64,000 bases of DNA from Crystallibacter permensis. Lineage in GTDB: Bacteria; Actinomycetota; Actinomycetes; Actinomycetales; Micrococcaceae. Both the position numbers and the translations under genes were made by a program. Numbering within the stretch: position 1 is the stretch's first letter; every line of letters starts with the position of its first letter. The notes under the pieces are model-generated. The model had not been told where the DNA came from and made no database searches. It saw only the letters and a list, made by a program, of their open reading frames with translations. The stretch spans positions 21,775 through 85,774 of the forward strand of contig NZ_JAODLR010000019.1 of NCBI RefSeq assembly GCF_025960875.1, written 5' to 3'. Of this stretch, positions 36,754-46,039 are shown piece by piece.

Positions 36754-38277
36754 TCAAGCCGCGTCTTCTTCCGGTGCCTTGTACGCCGTGAGCCTCCCCT
36801 CATACGCGATCAGGAAGGCTCCGTCGGCGCCGACTCCTGCATCCCTGACCGCGGCCAGGGAAGGTGGCAGACCTTCTCCGCCGGCACAGGGGGTCGCCAG
36901 GTACCCGCCGCTCCGCTCAGTGGGGGCCTTGCCTCCAGGGTGGGACGCCCGCCAGAATTCGTAGCTGCCCTCGATAAAACAGACATGCTGCACTGCCTCT
37001 TCAGCCGCTACGACAGGCACCGGTGACGTTTTGCCCGATGCCACGTCGAGGAGAACCGGCTTGTCGTTTAGCTCAATGCGCTGCGACAAGTCTTCTCCGG
37101 AATTTGCCGCAGCCGGGCCGGTGACCAGATCCTCATCAGCACCTGCCTCCAGTTGCCATTTCGACTCGCCAGTCAAGAGGTCGTAGCCCTCAATGACCAC
37201 ATCCAGGCCATCGAAAGAAGCAATATCGCCATCGTCGAAGAGCGCTTTGCCGCTGGTCAGGCACCGGATTCCCAGCCAGGCGCCATCCTTTAGTTTGTGC
37301 GGGCCGGTGTCGAACTGGTCATTGCAATCCGTTCCCGGCGCCGACCACAGCCGGGCACCGGTTCCACCTTCCAAGGCGGTTATGCGGTTTGTGGCCAGAT
37401 CCACCGATTCTGATTCACCGTCCGGTTTGAGCTCCGAATGCAGCAAGTAGGCGTCTTCGTCTTCCAGATAGAGGCTGAAGGCCGCCGATCCAAAGGTGAT
37501 GCCGGGTCCGAAGGCAGCGGCTGCGTCGAGCTGCCACGCTGATTCTCCATCACGGACTTCGCCAATCCCGAAATCTCCGCCGTCCTCGCCGTAAAGGTAC
37601 AGGCGTCCGCCGGGCATTGGCTGCGCGCCCGCAGGCAAGCCCGCCCACAACGGGTCCGGAACAAGGTCCGGGGCTCCGGCTTCGAGGCGCATTCCCGGTC
37701 CGGCCCGCTCGCTTGTTGAGATCAGGCACAGGGCTGCTGGATCGTCCCGGCAGACTTCCGGGGACTGGTCCACCACCATTCCCCCGGTGTTATGGACGAT
37801 ATCGCCGGTGTCGATGTTCCGGATCTGGACACGGTCCAGCCACGGCCACCATGCTTCCTTGATAGTGGGATAGCTGAAGTCGCCGGGCGCGATGAATGCC
37901 ACGAGGTTCTTACCGTCGGCCTGTTCCAGGAACGCGACGTACGGCGGATTGCCAACGTAATCATCTCCGGGGCTTGCAGCATGCTTCCACTGGATCTTGC
38001 CGGTGGCCACATCAACTGCAGCCAACTCCAGCTTCCTGCCATCGCTCACGTAAACGAACGCCGTGCCATCCTTAACCTGTGGCTGGCCAACAACATTGAG
38101 TTTGGTGCTCCACAGCTCCTCGGCCGGCCTGCTATTTTCAGCGGCTTGAGCAGCGGCGCTGCCTTCTGCGGAGGAAGCTTCGACATCGGCGCTGCATCCC
38201 GCGAGGAGCGCCCCCGCCAATGCCGGTGCCATCAGTGCTGTCAGCGTGGTCTTGAGACTGTACCTGGTTCTTCCCAT
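36754..38277 (-). CDS. Secreted lipoprotein with PQQ-like beta-propeller repeats
   Basis: 507 aa. Signal peptide with lipobox LAGALLAGC gives a lipid-anchored protein. The body holds repeats of the type VDVATGKIQW, YDLLTGESKWQLE and GGTGARLWSAPG, typical of PQQ-like propeller blades, and many Asp/Trp pairs. No enzyme motif is visible; such proteins often serve as scaffolds or sugar-binding envelope proteins. ATG at 38277 was chosen; in-frame GTG/TTG codons just upstream cannot be excluded. It sits between groEL and guaB but has a terminator in front of it, so it is probably its own unit. Confidence 0.82.
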   Translation of the reverse strand: MGRTRYSLKTTLTALMAPALAGALLAGCSADVEASSAEGSAAAQAAENSRPAEELWSTKLNVVGQPQVKDGTAFVYVSDGRKLELAAVDVATGKIQWKHAASPGDDYVGNPPYVAFLEQADGKNLVAFIAPGDFSYPTIKEAWWPWLDRVQIRNIDTGDIVHNTGGMVVDQSPEVCRDDPAALCLISTSERAGPGMRLEAGAPDLVPDPLWAGLPAGAQPMPGGRLYLYGEDGGDFGIGEVRDGESAWQLDAAAAFGPGITFGSAAFSLYLEDEDAYLLHSELKPDGESESVDLATNRITALEGGTGARLWSAPGTDCNDQFDTGPHKLKDGAWLGIRCLTSGKALFDDGDIASFDGLDVVIEGYDLLTGESKWQLEAGADEDLVTGPAAANSGEDLSQRIELNDKPVLLDVASGKTSPVPVVAAEEAVQHVCFIEGSYEFWRASHPGGKAPTERSGGYLATPCAGGEGLPPSLAAVRDAGVGADGAFLIAYEGRLTAYKAPEEDAA

Positions 38278-38328
38278 GGGCACAGTCAACAGAAAGGGAC
38301 GCGGACTTCGCCAACGGTTGCGCCCACC

Positions 38329-38337
38329 TGTGGATAA
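38329..38337 (-). promoter_or_regulatory. Single consensus DnaA-box sequence
   Basis: TTATCCACA on the minus strand, an exact match to the classic DnaA box, 52 nt upstream of the lipoprotein start. A lone 9-mer match can be chance. Confidence 0.3.
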
Positions 38338-38363
38338 CTTCGAACCCTCCCGGCTTAAATGCC

Positions 38364-38401
38364 AAAGGGATCCGGCCAGTGTGAACTGGCCGGATCCCTT
38401 T
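38364..38401 (-). terminator. Terminator after groEL
   Basis: Perfect 17-bp stem with a 4-nt loop (AAAGGGATCCGGCCAGT arm), 38 nt past the groEL stop codon, with T residues on the exit side. Confidence 0.85.
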
Positions 38402-38438
38402 CTGCGGCTACTGAGAGCGAAGCGCGGGCGCTGCGGTC

Positions 38439-40049
<1,611 letters not shown>

Positions 40050-40076
40050 TTATTAATTCTCCTTATTGGACCAAAA

Positions 40077-40102
40077 ACCCCGGCCAGTTGCCTGGCCGGG
40101 GT
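40077..40102 (-). terminator. Intrinsic terminator between groES and groEL
   Basis: On the minus strand an 11-bp GC-rich perfect stem (ACCCCGGCCAG with its complement, loop GCAA-type 4 nt) is followed by GTTTTTGG. It meets the form of an intrinsic terminator yet lies 11 nt after the groES stop and before groEL, so it should attenuate groEL transcription or mark an RNA-processing site. Confidence 0.8.
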
Positions 40103-40112
40103 CATCGGAAAA

Positions 40113-40409
40113 CTACTTGACGACGATCGCCAGCACGTCGCGGGCGGAGAGTACGAGGTACTCCTGGCCGCTGTGCTTGACTTCGGTTCCGCCGTACTTG
40201 GAGTAGATAACGACGTCGCCCTCGGCTACATCGACCGGGACGCGGTTTCCGTTGTCATCAACGCGGCCGGGGCCTACTGCGACAACTTCACCTTCCTGCG
40301 GCTTTTCCTTGGCGGTGTCCGGGATGACCAGGCCTGAAGCCGTGGTCTGCTCTGCTTCGAGCGGGCGGACAACAATACGATCCTCAAGAGGCTTAATAGA
40401 GACCGACAC
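40113..40409 (-). CDS. groES: Co-chaperonin GroES
   Basis: 98 aa lid of the GroEL chamber. [19 protein letters not shown], the mobile loop [17 protein letters not shown] and the C-terminal [16 protein letters not shown] are complete. The GTG at 40409 follows AAAGGAG; an ATG further upstream would add 15 residues and is rejected. Two CIRCE operators about 95-165 nt upstream show HrcA control. It is followed by groEL after 63 nt that contain a terminator-like hairpin. Confidence 0.97.
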   Translation of the reverse strand: MSVSIKPLEDRIVVRPLEAEQTTASGLVIPDTAKEKPQEGEVVAVGPGRVDDNGNRVPVDVAEGDVVIYSKYGGTEVKHSGQEYLVLSARDVLAIVVK

Positions 40410-40502
40410 TCGGCTCTCTCCTTTGCATGAGCTACGAATAGGTTCTTTGGCCAAGGACTTTTCTGCCGTCGTCGCGGTGCCGGCAGGAGGTTCCTTGAAT
40501 AA

Positions 40503-40529
40503 TTAGCACCCGCACGGGGAGAGTGCTAA
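40503..40529. promoter_or_regulatory. CIRCE operator 1 of groES-groEL
   Basis: TTAGCACCC, 9-nt spacer, GAGTGCTAA: one mismatch to the CIRCE arms. It lies between the promoter and the groES start. Confidence 0.9.
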
Positions 40530-40533
40530 TAAG

Positions 40534-40563
40534 ACTCTATGTGCCGGATTAGCACTCGGTCAA
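40534..40563 (-). promoter_or_regulatory. groES-groEL promoter
   Basis: On the minus strand TTGACC (40563-40558), 18-nt spacer, TAGAGT (40539-40534). The -35 falls in the spacer of CIRCE 2 and transcription would begin near CIRCE 1, so HrcA bound to either site would block it. Confidence 0.65.
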
Positions 40564-40575
40564 GGTGAGTGCCAA
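40549..40575. promoter_or_regulatory. CIRCE operator 2 of groES-groEL
   Basis: TTAGCACTC, 9-nt spacer, GAGTGCCAA. Its centre is 46 bp from CIRCE 1, and the -35 element lies in its spacer. The right arm is the same variant as in the operator at 21499. Confidence 0.9.
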
Positions 40576-40671
40576 AAGCGTCGCAACGCCCCCCTTGCGC
40601 GAGCCCCCACATCGGCTCGTATGACCGGCCCGGCTACCGGTTCCAGCGCCAGCCAGAGTGCATCCGGATGC

Positions 40672-40687
40672 GCCGTCCGCCGTCGTT
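40672..40687 (+). repeat. 16-nt repeat, left copy, flanking the siderophore operon
   Basis: GCCGTCCGCCGTCGTT, identical to 44665-44680, both followed by a T-rich stretch. The CCGCCGTCGTT core also occurs at 59507-59517, in the right arm of a terminator. Likely a spread terminator-type element. Confidence 0.7.
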
Positions 40688-40730
40688 GTTTGGTGCTGTT
40701 GTTGCTTAAGGACATTTTTCTGCAGGGAAG

Positions 40731-40749
40731 TTGCCTAAGGCTAACCTAA
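40731..40749. promoter_or_regulatory. DtxR/IdeR-like iron box
   Basis: TTGCCTAAGGCTAACCTAA matches 14 of 19 positions of the DtxR/IdeR consensus, with a perfect right half (CTAACCTAA). It is 104 nt upstream of a siderophore-binding protein gene, so iron repression of the operon is likely. Confidence 0.75.
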
Positions 40750-40852
40750 CCCGATACGGTTCGAAGGCGCGCAAGAATTAGCCAATGATTTTGTGATCTA
40801 TTGCGGCGGGTACCGGGAGGTGCCCGAGCACCCGATTTTCCTGGAGCCATTT

Positions 40853-41806
40853 ATGAATAAGTCAGTGAAGTCCCGCCTCCTGGCAGTCTCGGCCGTTGCC
40901 TCGCTGCTGGCGCTGAGCGCCTGCGGCCAGGACGCCGGGGCAGCCGATGCCAATGCCAACGCGGAGACCATTACCGTTGAGCACGCACAGGGTTCCACCG
41001 AGGTTCCAGCCAACCCCGAGACCGTCTACAGCTTTGATCTTGGCGCGCTGGACAGCCTGGATTCTCTCGGCGTTGAGGTTGACGGTGCTCCGACGGCGCA
41101 GTACCCGGAGTCGCTGGCCAAGTACGGCGAGGATTCGGTCACCAAGATCGGCTCCATGAAGGAACCGGATTTCGAAGCGATCAGCGAAGGCGCTCCGGAT
41201 CTGATCATCATTTCGGGGCGCACTGCCGGTGCCTACGAGGAACTGAGCAAGATCGCCCCGACCATCGACCTCAGCGTTGATGCCGCCGCACCGGTCGAGA
41301 GCTTCAAGGAAGTTTCCACCACGCTCGGCGAGATCTTCGGCAAGGAAGCCGAGGTCGAGGAGCAGCTGGCCGCGATCGATACCAAGATCGAGGAGACCAA
41401 GGCGGCCGCTGCCGACGCCGGTACCGGCCTGGTGCTGATGACCAGCGGCGGGGAACTCACCGCCTACGGCGCCGGTTCGCGCTTCGGTATCGTCCACGAT
41501 GTCCTGGGCGTGCAGACCGCGGCCGACGTCAAGTCCGAGGGCTCGCACGGCGAGGCCGTCTCCTTCGAATTCATTGCCGAGAAGAACCCGGCCCATCTCT
41601 TCGTGATCGATCGCGATGCGGCCATCGGCGAGACTGCGGGCAAGGCCGCCGCAGCAGTCCTGGACAACGAACTGGTCGACGGCACCGATGCCGCCAAGAA
41701 CGACAACATCACCTACCTGGATTCCGCTTCCTGGTACCTGGTGGGCTACGGCCTGAACAACGTCGACTCCATGGTCGGCGCAGTACAGGCAGCACTGGTC
41801 AAGTAG
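40853..41806 (+). CDS. Siderophore ABC transporter substrate-binding lipoprotein
   Basis: 317 aa binding protein of the FatB/YclQ type (petrobactin or catecholate siderophores in relatives). Signal peptide with lipobox LLALSACGQD (Cys24). The segment IGSMKEPDFEAISEGAPDLIIISGR is typical of the group, and FVIDRDAAIGE lies in the second lobe. The ATG at 40853 with CTGGAG upstream was chosen over an upstream frame. It is the first gene of a four-gene operon ordered like the B. subtilis yclQ with yclN, yclO and yclP functions. The exact siderophore is unknown. Confidence 0.93.
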   Translation: MNKSVKSRLLAVSAVASLLALSACGQDAGAADANANAETITVEHAQGSTEVPANPETVYSFDLGALDSLDSLGVEVDGAPTAQYPESLAKYGEDSVTKIGSMKEPDFEAISEGAPDLIIISGRTAGAYEELSKIAPTIDLSVDAAAPVESFKEVSTTLGEIFGKEAEVEEQLAAIDTKIEETKAAAADAGTGLVLMTSGGELTAYGAGSRFGIVHDVLGVQTAADVKSEGSHGEAVSFEFIAEKNPAHLFVIDRDAAIGETAGKAAAAVLDNELVDGTDAAKNDNITYLDSASWYLVGYGLNNVDSMVGAVQAALVK

Positions 41807-41857
41807 TCAATGCCGCTGCGGGCCGGTGCATCCGGCCCGCAGCGGAAGAGACCTACC

Positions 41858-42889
41858 ATGGCTTCCTCGACGATGACCCGCTCCACCCCGGCAATCTCCG
41901 GCCGGGTAGCTCTGGCACGCCCGCGCGGTTCCGGCGGCCAGCTGGCGGTGGCCGGTGCCGCCGTTATCGCGCTCGCGATTGCCAGCATGTTTGTTGGGGT
42001 CAGCGACGTTTCACTGCCCGCACTGCTCGCGGGCGACCAGACAGCGTGGGATATTTTCTGGATCAGCCGGGTGCCGCGGACCATCTCCGTCATCCTGGCC
42101 GGCATGGCCATGAGCGTTGCAGGCCTGATCATGCAGCTCATGGCGCGCAACAAGTTCGTCGAGCCCTCCACCGTGGGGACGGTGGAATCCGCGTCGCTGG
42201 GCATCCTGGTGGTCACGGTGGCCGTCCCCGGCGCCTCCCTGCTGGCAAAGATGTCCACGGCCACCGTATTCGCGGCCGCCGGCACCGCGCTCTTCCTGCT
42301 GGTGCTGCGCCGGATACCGCTGCGCAACACGCTGCTGGTTCCCTTGGTGGGCATCATGCTGGGCGGCGTGGTTGCCGCCGTCACCACATTCTTTGCCTAC
42401 CGCTATGACCTGCTGCAGACGCTTAACAGCTGGATGATCGGCGACTTCTCCGGTGTGCTGCGCGGCCGCTACGAACTGCTCTGGATCGTCGCCGTGCTGA
42501 CCCTGGTCGGCTACCTCTGCGCGGACCGCTTCACCATGGCCGGCATGGGCCAGGAGTTCTCCACCAACCTCGGGCTGAATTACAACCGGGTAATGACCCT
42601 CGGCCTGATCATTGTCTCGCTGATCAGCGCCGTCGTCGTCGTCAATATTGGGTCCATTCCGTTCCTCGGGCTGATCGTGCCGAACCTGGTGTCCATCATT
42701 TTTGGCGACAATGTCCGCCGGGCCGTGCCCTGGGTGGCCGTTTTCGGCGCGGGGTTTGTCCTGGTCTGCGACATCATCGGCCGGACCATCCGCTTCCCGT
42801 ACGAAATTCCCGTCGGCGTCATTGTCTCGGCCATCGGCAGCGCGATGTTCCTTTATCTGCTCCTTCGAAAGCGTGAAAGCCGTGGTTAG
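41858..42889 (+). CDS. Siderophore ABC transporter permease (first)
   Basis: 343 aa FecCD-family permease with about eight to ten membrane helices. SRVPRTISVILAGMAMSVAGLIMQ and IPFLGLIVPNLVSIIFGDNVR are family signatures; the GLIVPN segment contacts the ATPase. ATG at 41858 follows GGAAGAG at a 7-nt distance; an upstream frame starting at 41810 is not needed. The 3' end overlaps the start of the second permease. Confidence 0.94.
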   Translation: MASSTMTRSTPAISGRVALARPRGSGGQLAVAGAAVIALAIASMFVGVSDVSLPALLAGDQTAWDIFWISRVPRTISVILAGMAMSVAGLIMQLMARNKFVEPSTVGTVESASLGILVVTVAVPGASLLAKMSTATVFAAAGTALFLLVLRRIPLRNTLLVPLVGIMLGGVVAAVTTFFAYRYDLLQTLNSWMIGDFSGVLRGRYELLWIVAVLTLVGYLCADRFTMAGMGQEFSTNLGLNYNRVMTLGLIIVSLISAVVVVNIGSIPFLGLIVPNLVSIIFGDNVRRAVPWVAVFGAGFVLVCDIIGRTIRFPYEIPVGVIVSAIGSAMFLYLLLRKRESRG

Positions 42890-43889
42890 CACCGGCCTCC
42901 CCACGGCACTGACCCAGCATCAGCGCCGGCCCATCAAGGGCGTCCCCCCGAAGACCTGGATCATTGTCCTCGCAGTGCTGGCCGCGGCCCTGGTGGCGGT
43001 CTTCATGCTGATCGACCTACGCGGCAACATCGGTTACATCCTGCCCCGCCGCGCCATCAAGGTGGGCTCGATGATCCTGGTGGCCTACGCCGTCGGGGTC
43101 TCCACCGTGCTGTTCCAGACCGTCACCTCCAACCGGATCCTGACGCCGTCGATCATGGGTTTTGACGCCCTCTACATGCTGATCCAGACCGGGCTGACGT
43201 TCGCCATCGGCGGCCAGGCGCTGCTGACCATGGGCGCCCCGGCCCGCTTTGTCATCGAAGTGGCCCTCATGGTGGCGTTCTCCTTCCTGCTTTACCGCTG
43301 GCTGTTCACCGGCGGGGGCAAGAGCCTGCACCTGATGCTGCTGGTGGGCATCGTATTCGGCACGATGTTCCGCGGCATCTCCTCCCTGCTGCAGCGGCTG
43401 ATTGATCCGAGCGAGTTCATCATCCTGCAGGACCTCTTCTTCGCCAGCTTCAACAACGTGGACGGGCTGCTGCTGCTCGTTTCCGCGCTGGCCGTCGCCG
43501 CCGTCAGCGTGCTGGCCTGGCGCATGCGCCACCAGCTGGACGTGCTCTCGCTGGGCCGCGAAACCGCGATGAACCTCGGCGTGGACCACAAACGTTCGGT
43601 CATCTCCGTTCTGATCATCTGCTCGGTGCTGGTGGCCGTATCCACGGCATTGGTCGGCCCGATCACGTTCTTCGGGCTGCTGGTGGCCAGCCTGGCCTAC
43701 CAGCTGTGCTCGCACTTCCGGCACACCTCAGTGCTGGCCATCGCCGTCCTGCTCGGCATCATCGCGCTGGTGGGCGGCCAGCTGGTGCTGGAGCAGGTCT
43801 TCGCCTTCGACACGGCGCTGAGCATCGTCATTGAATTTGTGGGCGGCATCGTCTTCATCGCCCTGCTGCTGAAAGGCAAAGTCAAATGA
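42873..43889 (+). CDS. Siderophore ABC transporter permease (second)
   Basis: 338 aa FecCD-family permease. TSNRILTPSIMGFDALYMLIQTGLTF and LVGPITFFGLLVASLAYQL are the corresponding motifs. It begins inside the end of the first permease gene: GTG at 42873 or 42882, both in frame. The 4-nt overlap with the ATPase gene at the 3' end (43886-43889) indicates coupled translation. It forms a heterodimeric channel with the first permease. Confidence 0.94.
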   Translation: MKAVVSTGLPTALTQHQRRPIKGVPPKTWIIVLAVLAAALVAVFMLIDLRGNIGYILPRRAIKVGSMILVAYAVGVSTVLFQTVTSNRILTPSIMGFDALYMLIQTGLTFAIGGQALLTMGAPARFVIEVALMVAFSFLLYRWLFTGGGKSLHLMLLVGIVFGTMFRGISSLLQRLIDPSEFIILQDLFFASFNNVDGLLLLVSALAVAAVSVLAWRMRHQLDVLSLGRETAMNLGVDHKRSVISVLIICSVLVAVSTALVGPITFFGLLVASLAYQLCSHFRHTSVLAIAVLLGIIALVGGQLVLEQVFAFDTALSIVIEFVGGIVFIALLLKGKVK

Positions 43890-44644
43890 TCCACGTCTCC
43901 GGCGTCTCCAAACGCTACGGCACCCAGACCGTCGTCGACGACGTCAGCTGCTACATCAAGGACGGCGGCATCACCTCGATCATCGGTCCCAACGGCGCCG
44001 GCAAGTCCACGCTGCTGTCCATGATGAGCCGGCTGCTGGATATGGACGCCGGCTCCGTCACCATCGATGGCCTCGACGTGAACGACACCCCCGGCCGGGA
44101 ACTGGCCCGGAAAATGGCCATCCTGCGTCAGGACAACCAGCTCACGGTCCGGCTGACGGTGCGCGACCTGGTGGGTTTCGGGCGGTTCCCGCACCACGGC
44201 GGGCGGCCCCGCATCGAAGACAAGGCGTACATCGACCAGGCGCTGGATTACCTGGACCTGGGCGCCCTGGCGGATAAGTTCGTGGACGAGCTCTCCGGCG
44301 GCCAGCGCCAGCGCGCCTTCATCGCCATGGTGCTCGCGCAGGACACGGACTACCTGCTGCTCGATGAACCGCTGAACAACCTCGACATGAAGCACGCTGT
44401 GGAGATGATGCGCCTGCTGCGGCGGCTGACGGACGAGCTGGGCAAGACGGTGGTCCTGGTTATCCACGACATCAACTTCGCCTCCTGCTACTCGGACAAT
44501 ATTGTGGCCATGCGCGAGGGGCGGCTGGTGCATCAGGGCGCGCCCGCGCAGATCATGCAGCCGGAGGTGCTGCGCGATGTCTACGAGATCGACATCCGCA
44601 TCGAGGAGATCGAGGGCAACCGGATCGGCGTCTACTTCGCCTAA
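43886..44644 (+). CDS. Siderophore ABC transporter ATP-binding protein
   Basis: 252 aa FepC/YclP-type ATPase. Walker A GPNGAGKST (about 38-46), Q-loop ILRQDNQL, signature ELSGGQRQRAFIAMVLAQ, Walker B YLLLDEPLNNLD and H-loop VLVIHDINFAS are intact. Last gene of the operon; a copy of the GCCGTCCGCCGTCGTT repeat and a T-rich tail follow 20 nt after the stop. Confidence 0.95.
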   Translation: MIHVSGVSKRYGTQTVVDDVSCYIKDGGITSIIGPNGAGKSTLLSMMSRLLDMDAGSVTIDGLDVNDTPGRELARKMAILRQDNQLTVRLTVRDLVGFGRFPHHGGRPRIEDKAYIDQALDYLDLGALADKFVDELSGGQRQRAFIAMVLAQDTDYLLLDEPLNNLDMKHAVEMMRLLRRLTDELGKTVVLVIHDINFASCYSDNIVAMREGRLVHQGAPAQIMQPEVLRDVYEIDIRIEEIEGNRIGVYFA

Positions 44645-44664
44645 GGCACTAAGTGCTAAGGACA

Positions 44665-44680
44665 GCCGTCCGCCGTCGTT
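44665..44680 (+). repeat. 16-nt repeat, right copy
   Basis: GCCGTCCGCCGTCGTT followed by ATTTT, identical to 40672-40687. With the small GGAC/GTCC pairing it could form part of a terminator between the convergent ATPase and VOC genes. Confidence 0.65.
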
Positions 44681-44684
44681 ATTT

Positions 44685-45062
44685 TCAGGCTTTGAGCACT
44701 GACAGGACGTTTCCTGCCGGGTCTTTGAACCAGGCGATGTCCGGACCGTTGCCGCGCATGATGCCCTTCGCATCCGTGGGAAGATCCGCACCGCCGTAGA
44801 TATCCGTCTTCACCCCGGCCTGGTTAAGCTCATCCACTGCGGCTTCCACATCGTCCACAATGAAGTTCAGGACAGTAAATGAGGCCGGCTCGTGATTCTC
44901 CTTGGGGTAAATCATCACTGTGGCCCCGCCGGGAATGGTCACATCCAGGGTGCCCATGTCCCCGTCCGCAACGGGTAGGCCGAGGGTCTGACCATAAAAG
45001 TTTTTCGCCGCAGCTGTGTCGTTGACGCTGAAACTGCTGACCGCTTGCTTGGCAGTGAACAC
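44685..45062 (-). CDS. VOC-family (glyoxalase/bleomycin-resistance fold) protein
   Basis: 125 aa single VOC domain. [25 protein letters not shown] opens it, and [15 protein letters not shown] closes it with the usual metal-site Asp-Pro-x-Gly-Asn-x-Leu. The substrate is unknown. The GTG at 45062 follows AAGGGAG; a longer frame would add 17 residues without a ribosome-binding site. It is convergent with the siderophore operon and divergent from the Crp/Fnr regulator. Confidence 0.85.
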   Translation of the reverse strand: MFTAKQAVSSFSVNDTAAAKNFYGQTLGLPVADGDMGTLDVTIPGGATVMIYPKENHEPASFTVLNFIVDDVEAAVDELNQAGVKTDIYGGADLPTDAKGIMRGNGPDIAWFKDPAGNVLSVLKA

Positions 45063-45243
45063 GATGTTCTCCCTTGGGCATGACGGATTACTGAACACCA
45101 CCAAGCTTGGCATCGCGGTGGTGCATTTTCCATAGCGCGGGCGGGACGCTTAGGCGCGCTGCGCCCCTCGATCTTCCCCCTGAAGGCTCCTACCATAGGA
45201 CGAGGAGACGCCGCGGGTCGCCTCCCTTCACACGGAGGTCAGC

Positions 45244-46008
45244 ATGGTCAGGTTGGAATCGGCCACTGCGGATACCGGGATTGCCCGGGCCATAGCTGAT
45301 TCACATCTGCACGCGATTCCGGCCCAAGTGCTGGAAGAACTGCTGGCCGGCAGTTCGCTGGCAACGGTGAGCGCCGGTTCCGTGATCCATGGTGAAGGCG
45401 ACGCCACCGTGCACTTCGAGCTCGTGGTTTCCGGGCTGGCCAAGATCTTCGTAACGGCGCCCGATGGGAAAACGGCCACGGTCCGGTACTGCCGAAGCGG
45501 GTCCCTTATCGGCGTGGTCTCGTTGTTCAGCGACGAGTTCACCATGCCGGCAACGGTGCTCGCCCTCACCGAAATGAAACTGGTGCAGTTCTCCCCCGCG
45601 GTGGTCCGCCAGACGACGGCTCGCGACAGCCGCGTGGCGGTGGCCCTCATCCGTGAGCTCAGCGACAGGGTGCTTCACTTCATCGCGGAAATTCCGGGAG
45701 CTGCCTTCACCTCCGTCCGCCAACGGGTGGCACGGCACCTGCTCGATCTTGCAGGCCCCGGCGGGCCCTCCGGCCAGCTGGCCTCTTCCCCGGCCGGCGC
45801 CGGAAGCCACGAAGCCGGAAACCCCCAGTTCGTGGTGACGACAAGCCAGCGGGAGCTTGCCGACGCGGTAGGATCCGCCCGGGAAGTTGTCGTGCGGATC
45901 CTACGCGAACTCCGTGAAAGCGGGACAGTCCGGACCGAACGGGACCGCATTGTGATTCTCGAGCCGGAGCGGCTCATCGAACTGAGCAAATGGAACCCAG
46001 GTTCCTGA
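45244..46008 (+). CDS. Crp/Fnr-family transcriptional regulator
   Basis: 254 aa. The N-terminal cyclic-nucleotide-binding fold (about 25-140) includes VIHGEGDATVHFELVVSGLAKIF; no Fnr-type four-cysteine cluster is seen, since the only Cys is in RYCRSG. The C-terminal Crp helix-turn-helix (about 200-245) reads TTSQRELADAVGSAREVVVRILRELRESG split across two helices. Signal molecule unknown. It lies 31 nt upstream of the sulfite-oxidase-family gene in the same direction, so it probably controls that gene and itself. Confidence 0.92.
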   Translation: MVRLESATADTGIARAIADSHLHAIPAQVLEELLAGSSLATVSAGSVIHGEGDATVHFELVVSGLAKIFVTAPDGKTATVRYCRSGSLIGVVSLFSDEFTMPATVLALTEMKLVQFSPAVVRQTTARDSRVAVALIRELSDRVLHFIAEIPGAAFTSVRQRVARHLLDLAGPGGPSGQLASSPAGAGSHEAGNPQFVVTTSQRELADAVGSAREVVVRILRELRESGTVRTERDRIVILEPERLIELSKWNPGS

Positions 46009-46039
46009 CATAGGGGCAGAAGAAGCGCACCATCAATCC

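Larger units (their letters stand above)
40576..40852. other. Intergenic region between groES control region and siderophore operon
   Basis: 277 nt, with no coding frame of note except a short upstream extension of the binding protein. It holds the palindrome GCATCCGGATGC (40660-40671), then directly GCCGTCCGCCGTCGTT (40672-40687), then a T/G-rich stretch, and the DtxR-like box (40731-40749). Confidence 0.6.

Noticed and set aside
40853..44644. Siderophore operon as a recent mobile element
   Set aside because: Flanking 16-mers are suggestive, but there is no integrase, transposase or target duplication, and base composition looks like the neighbours.
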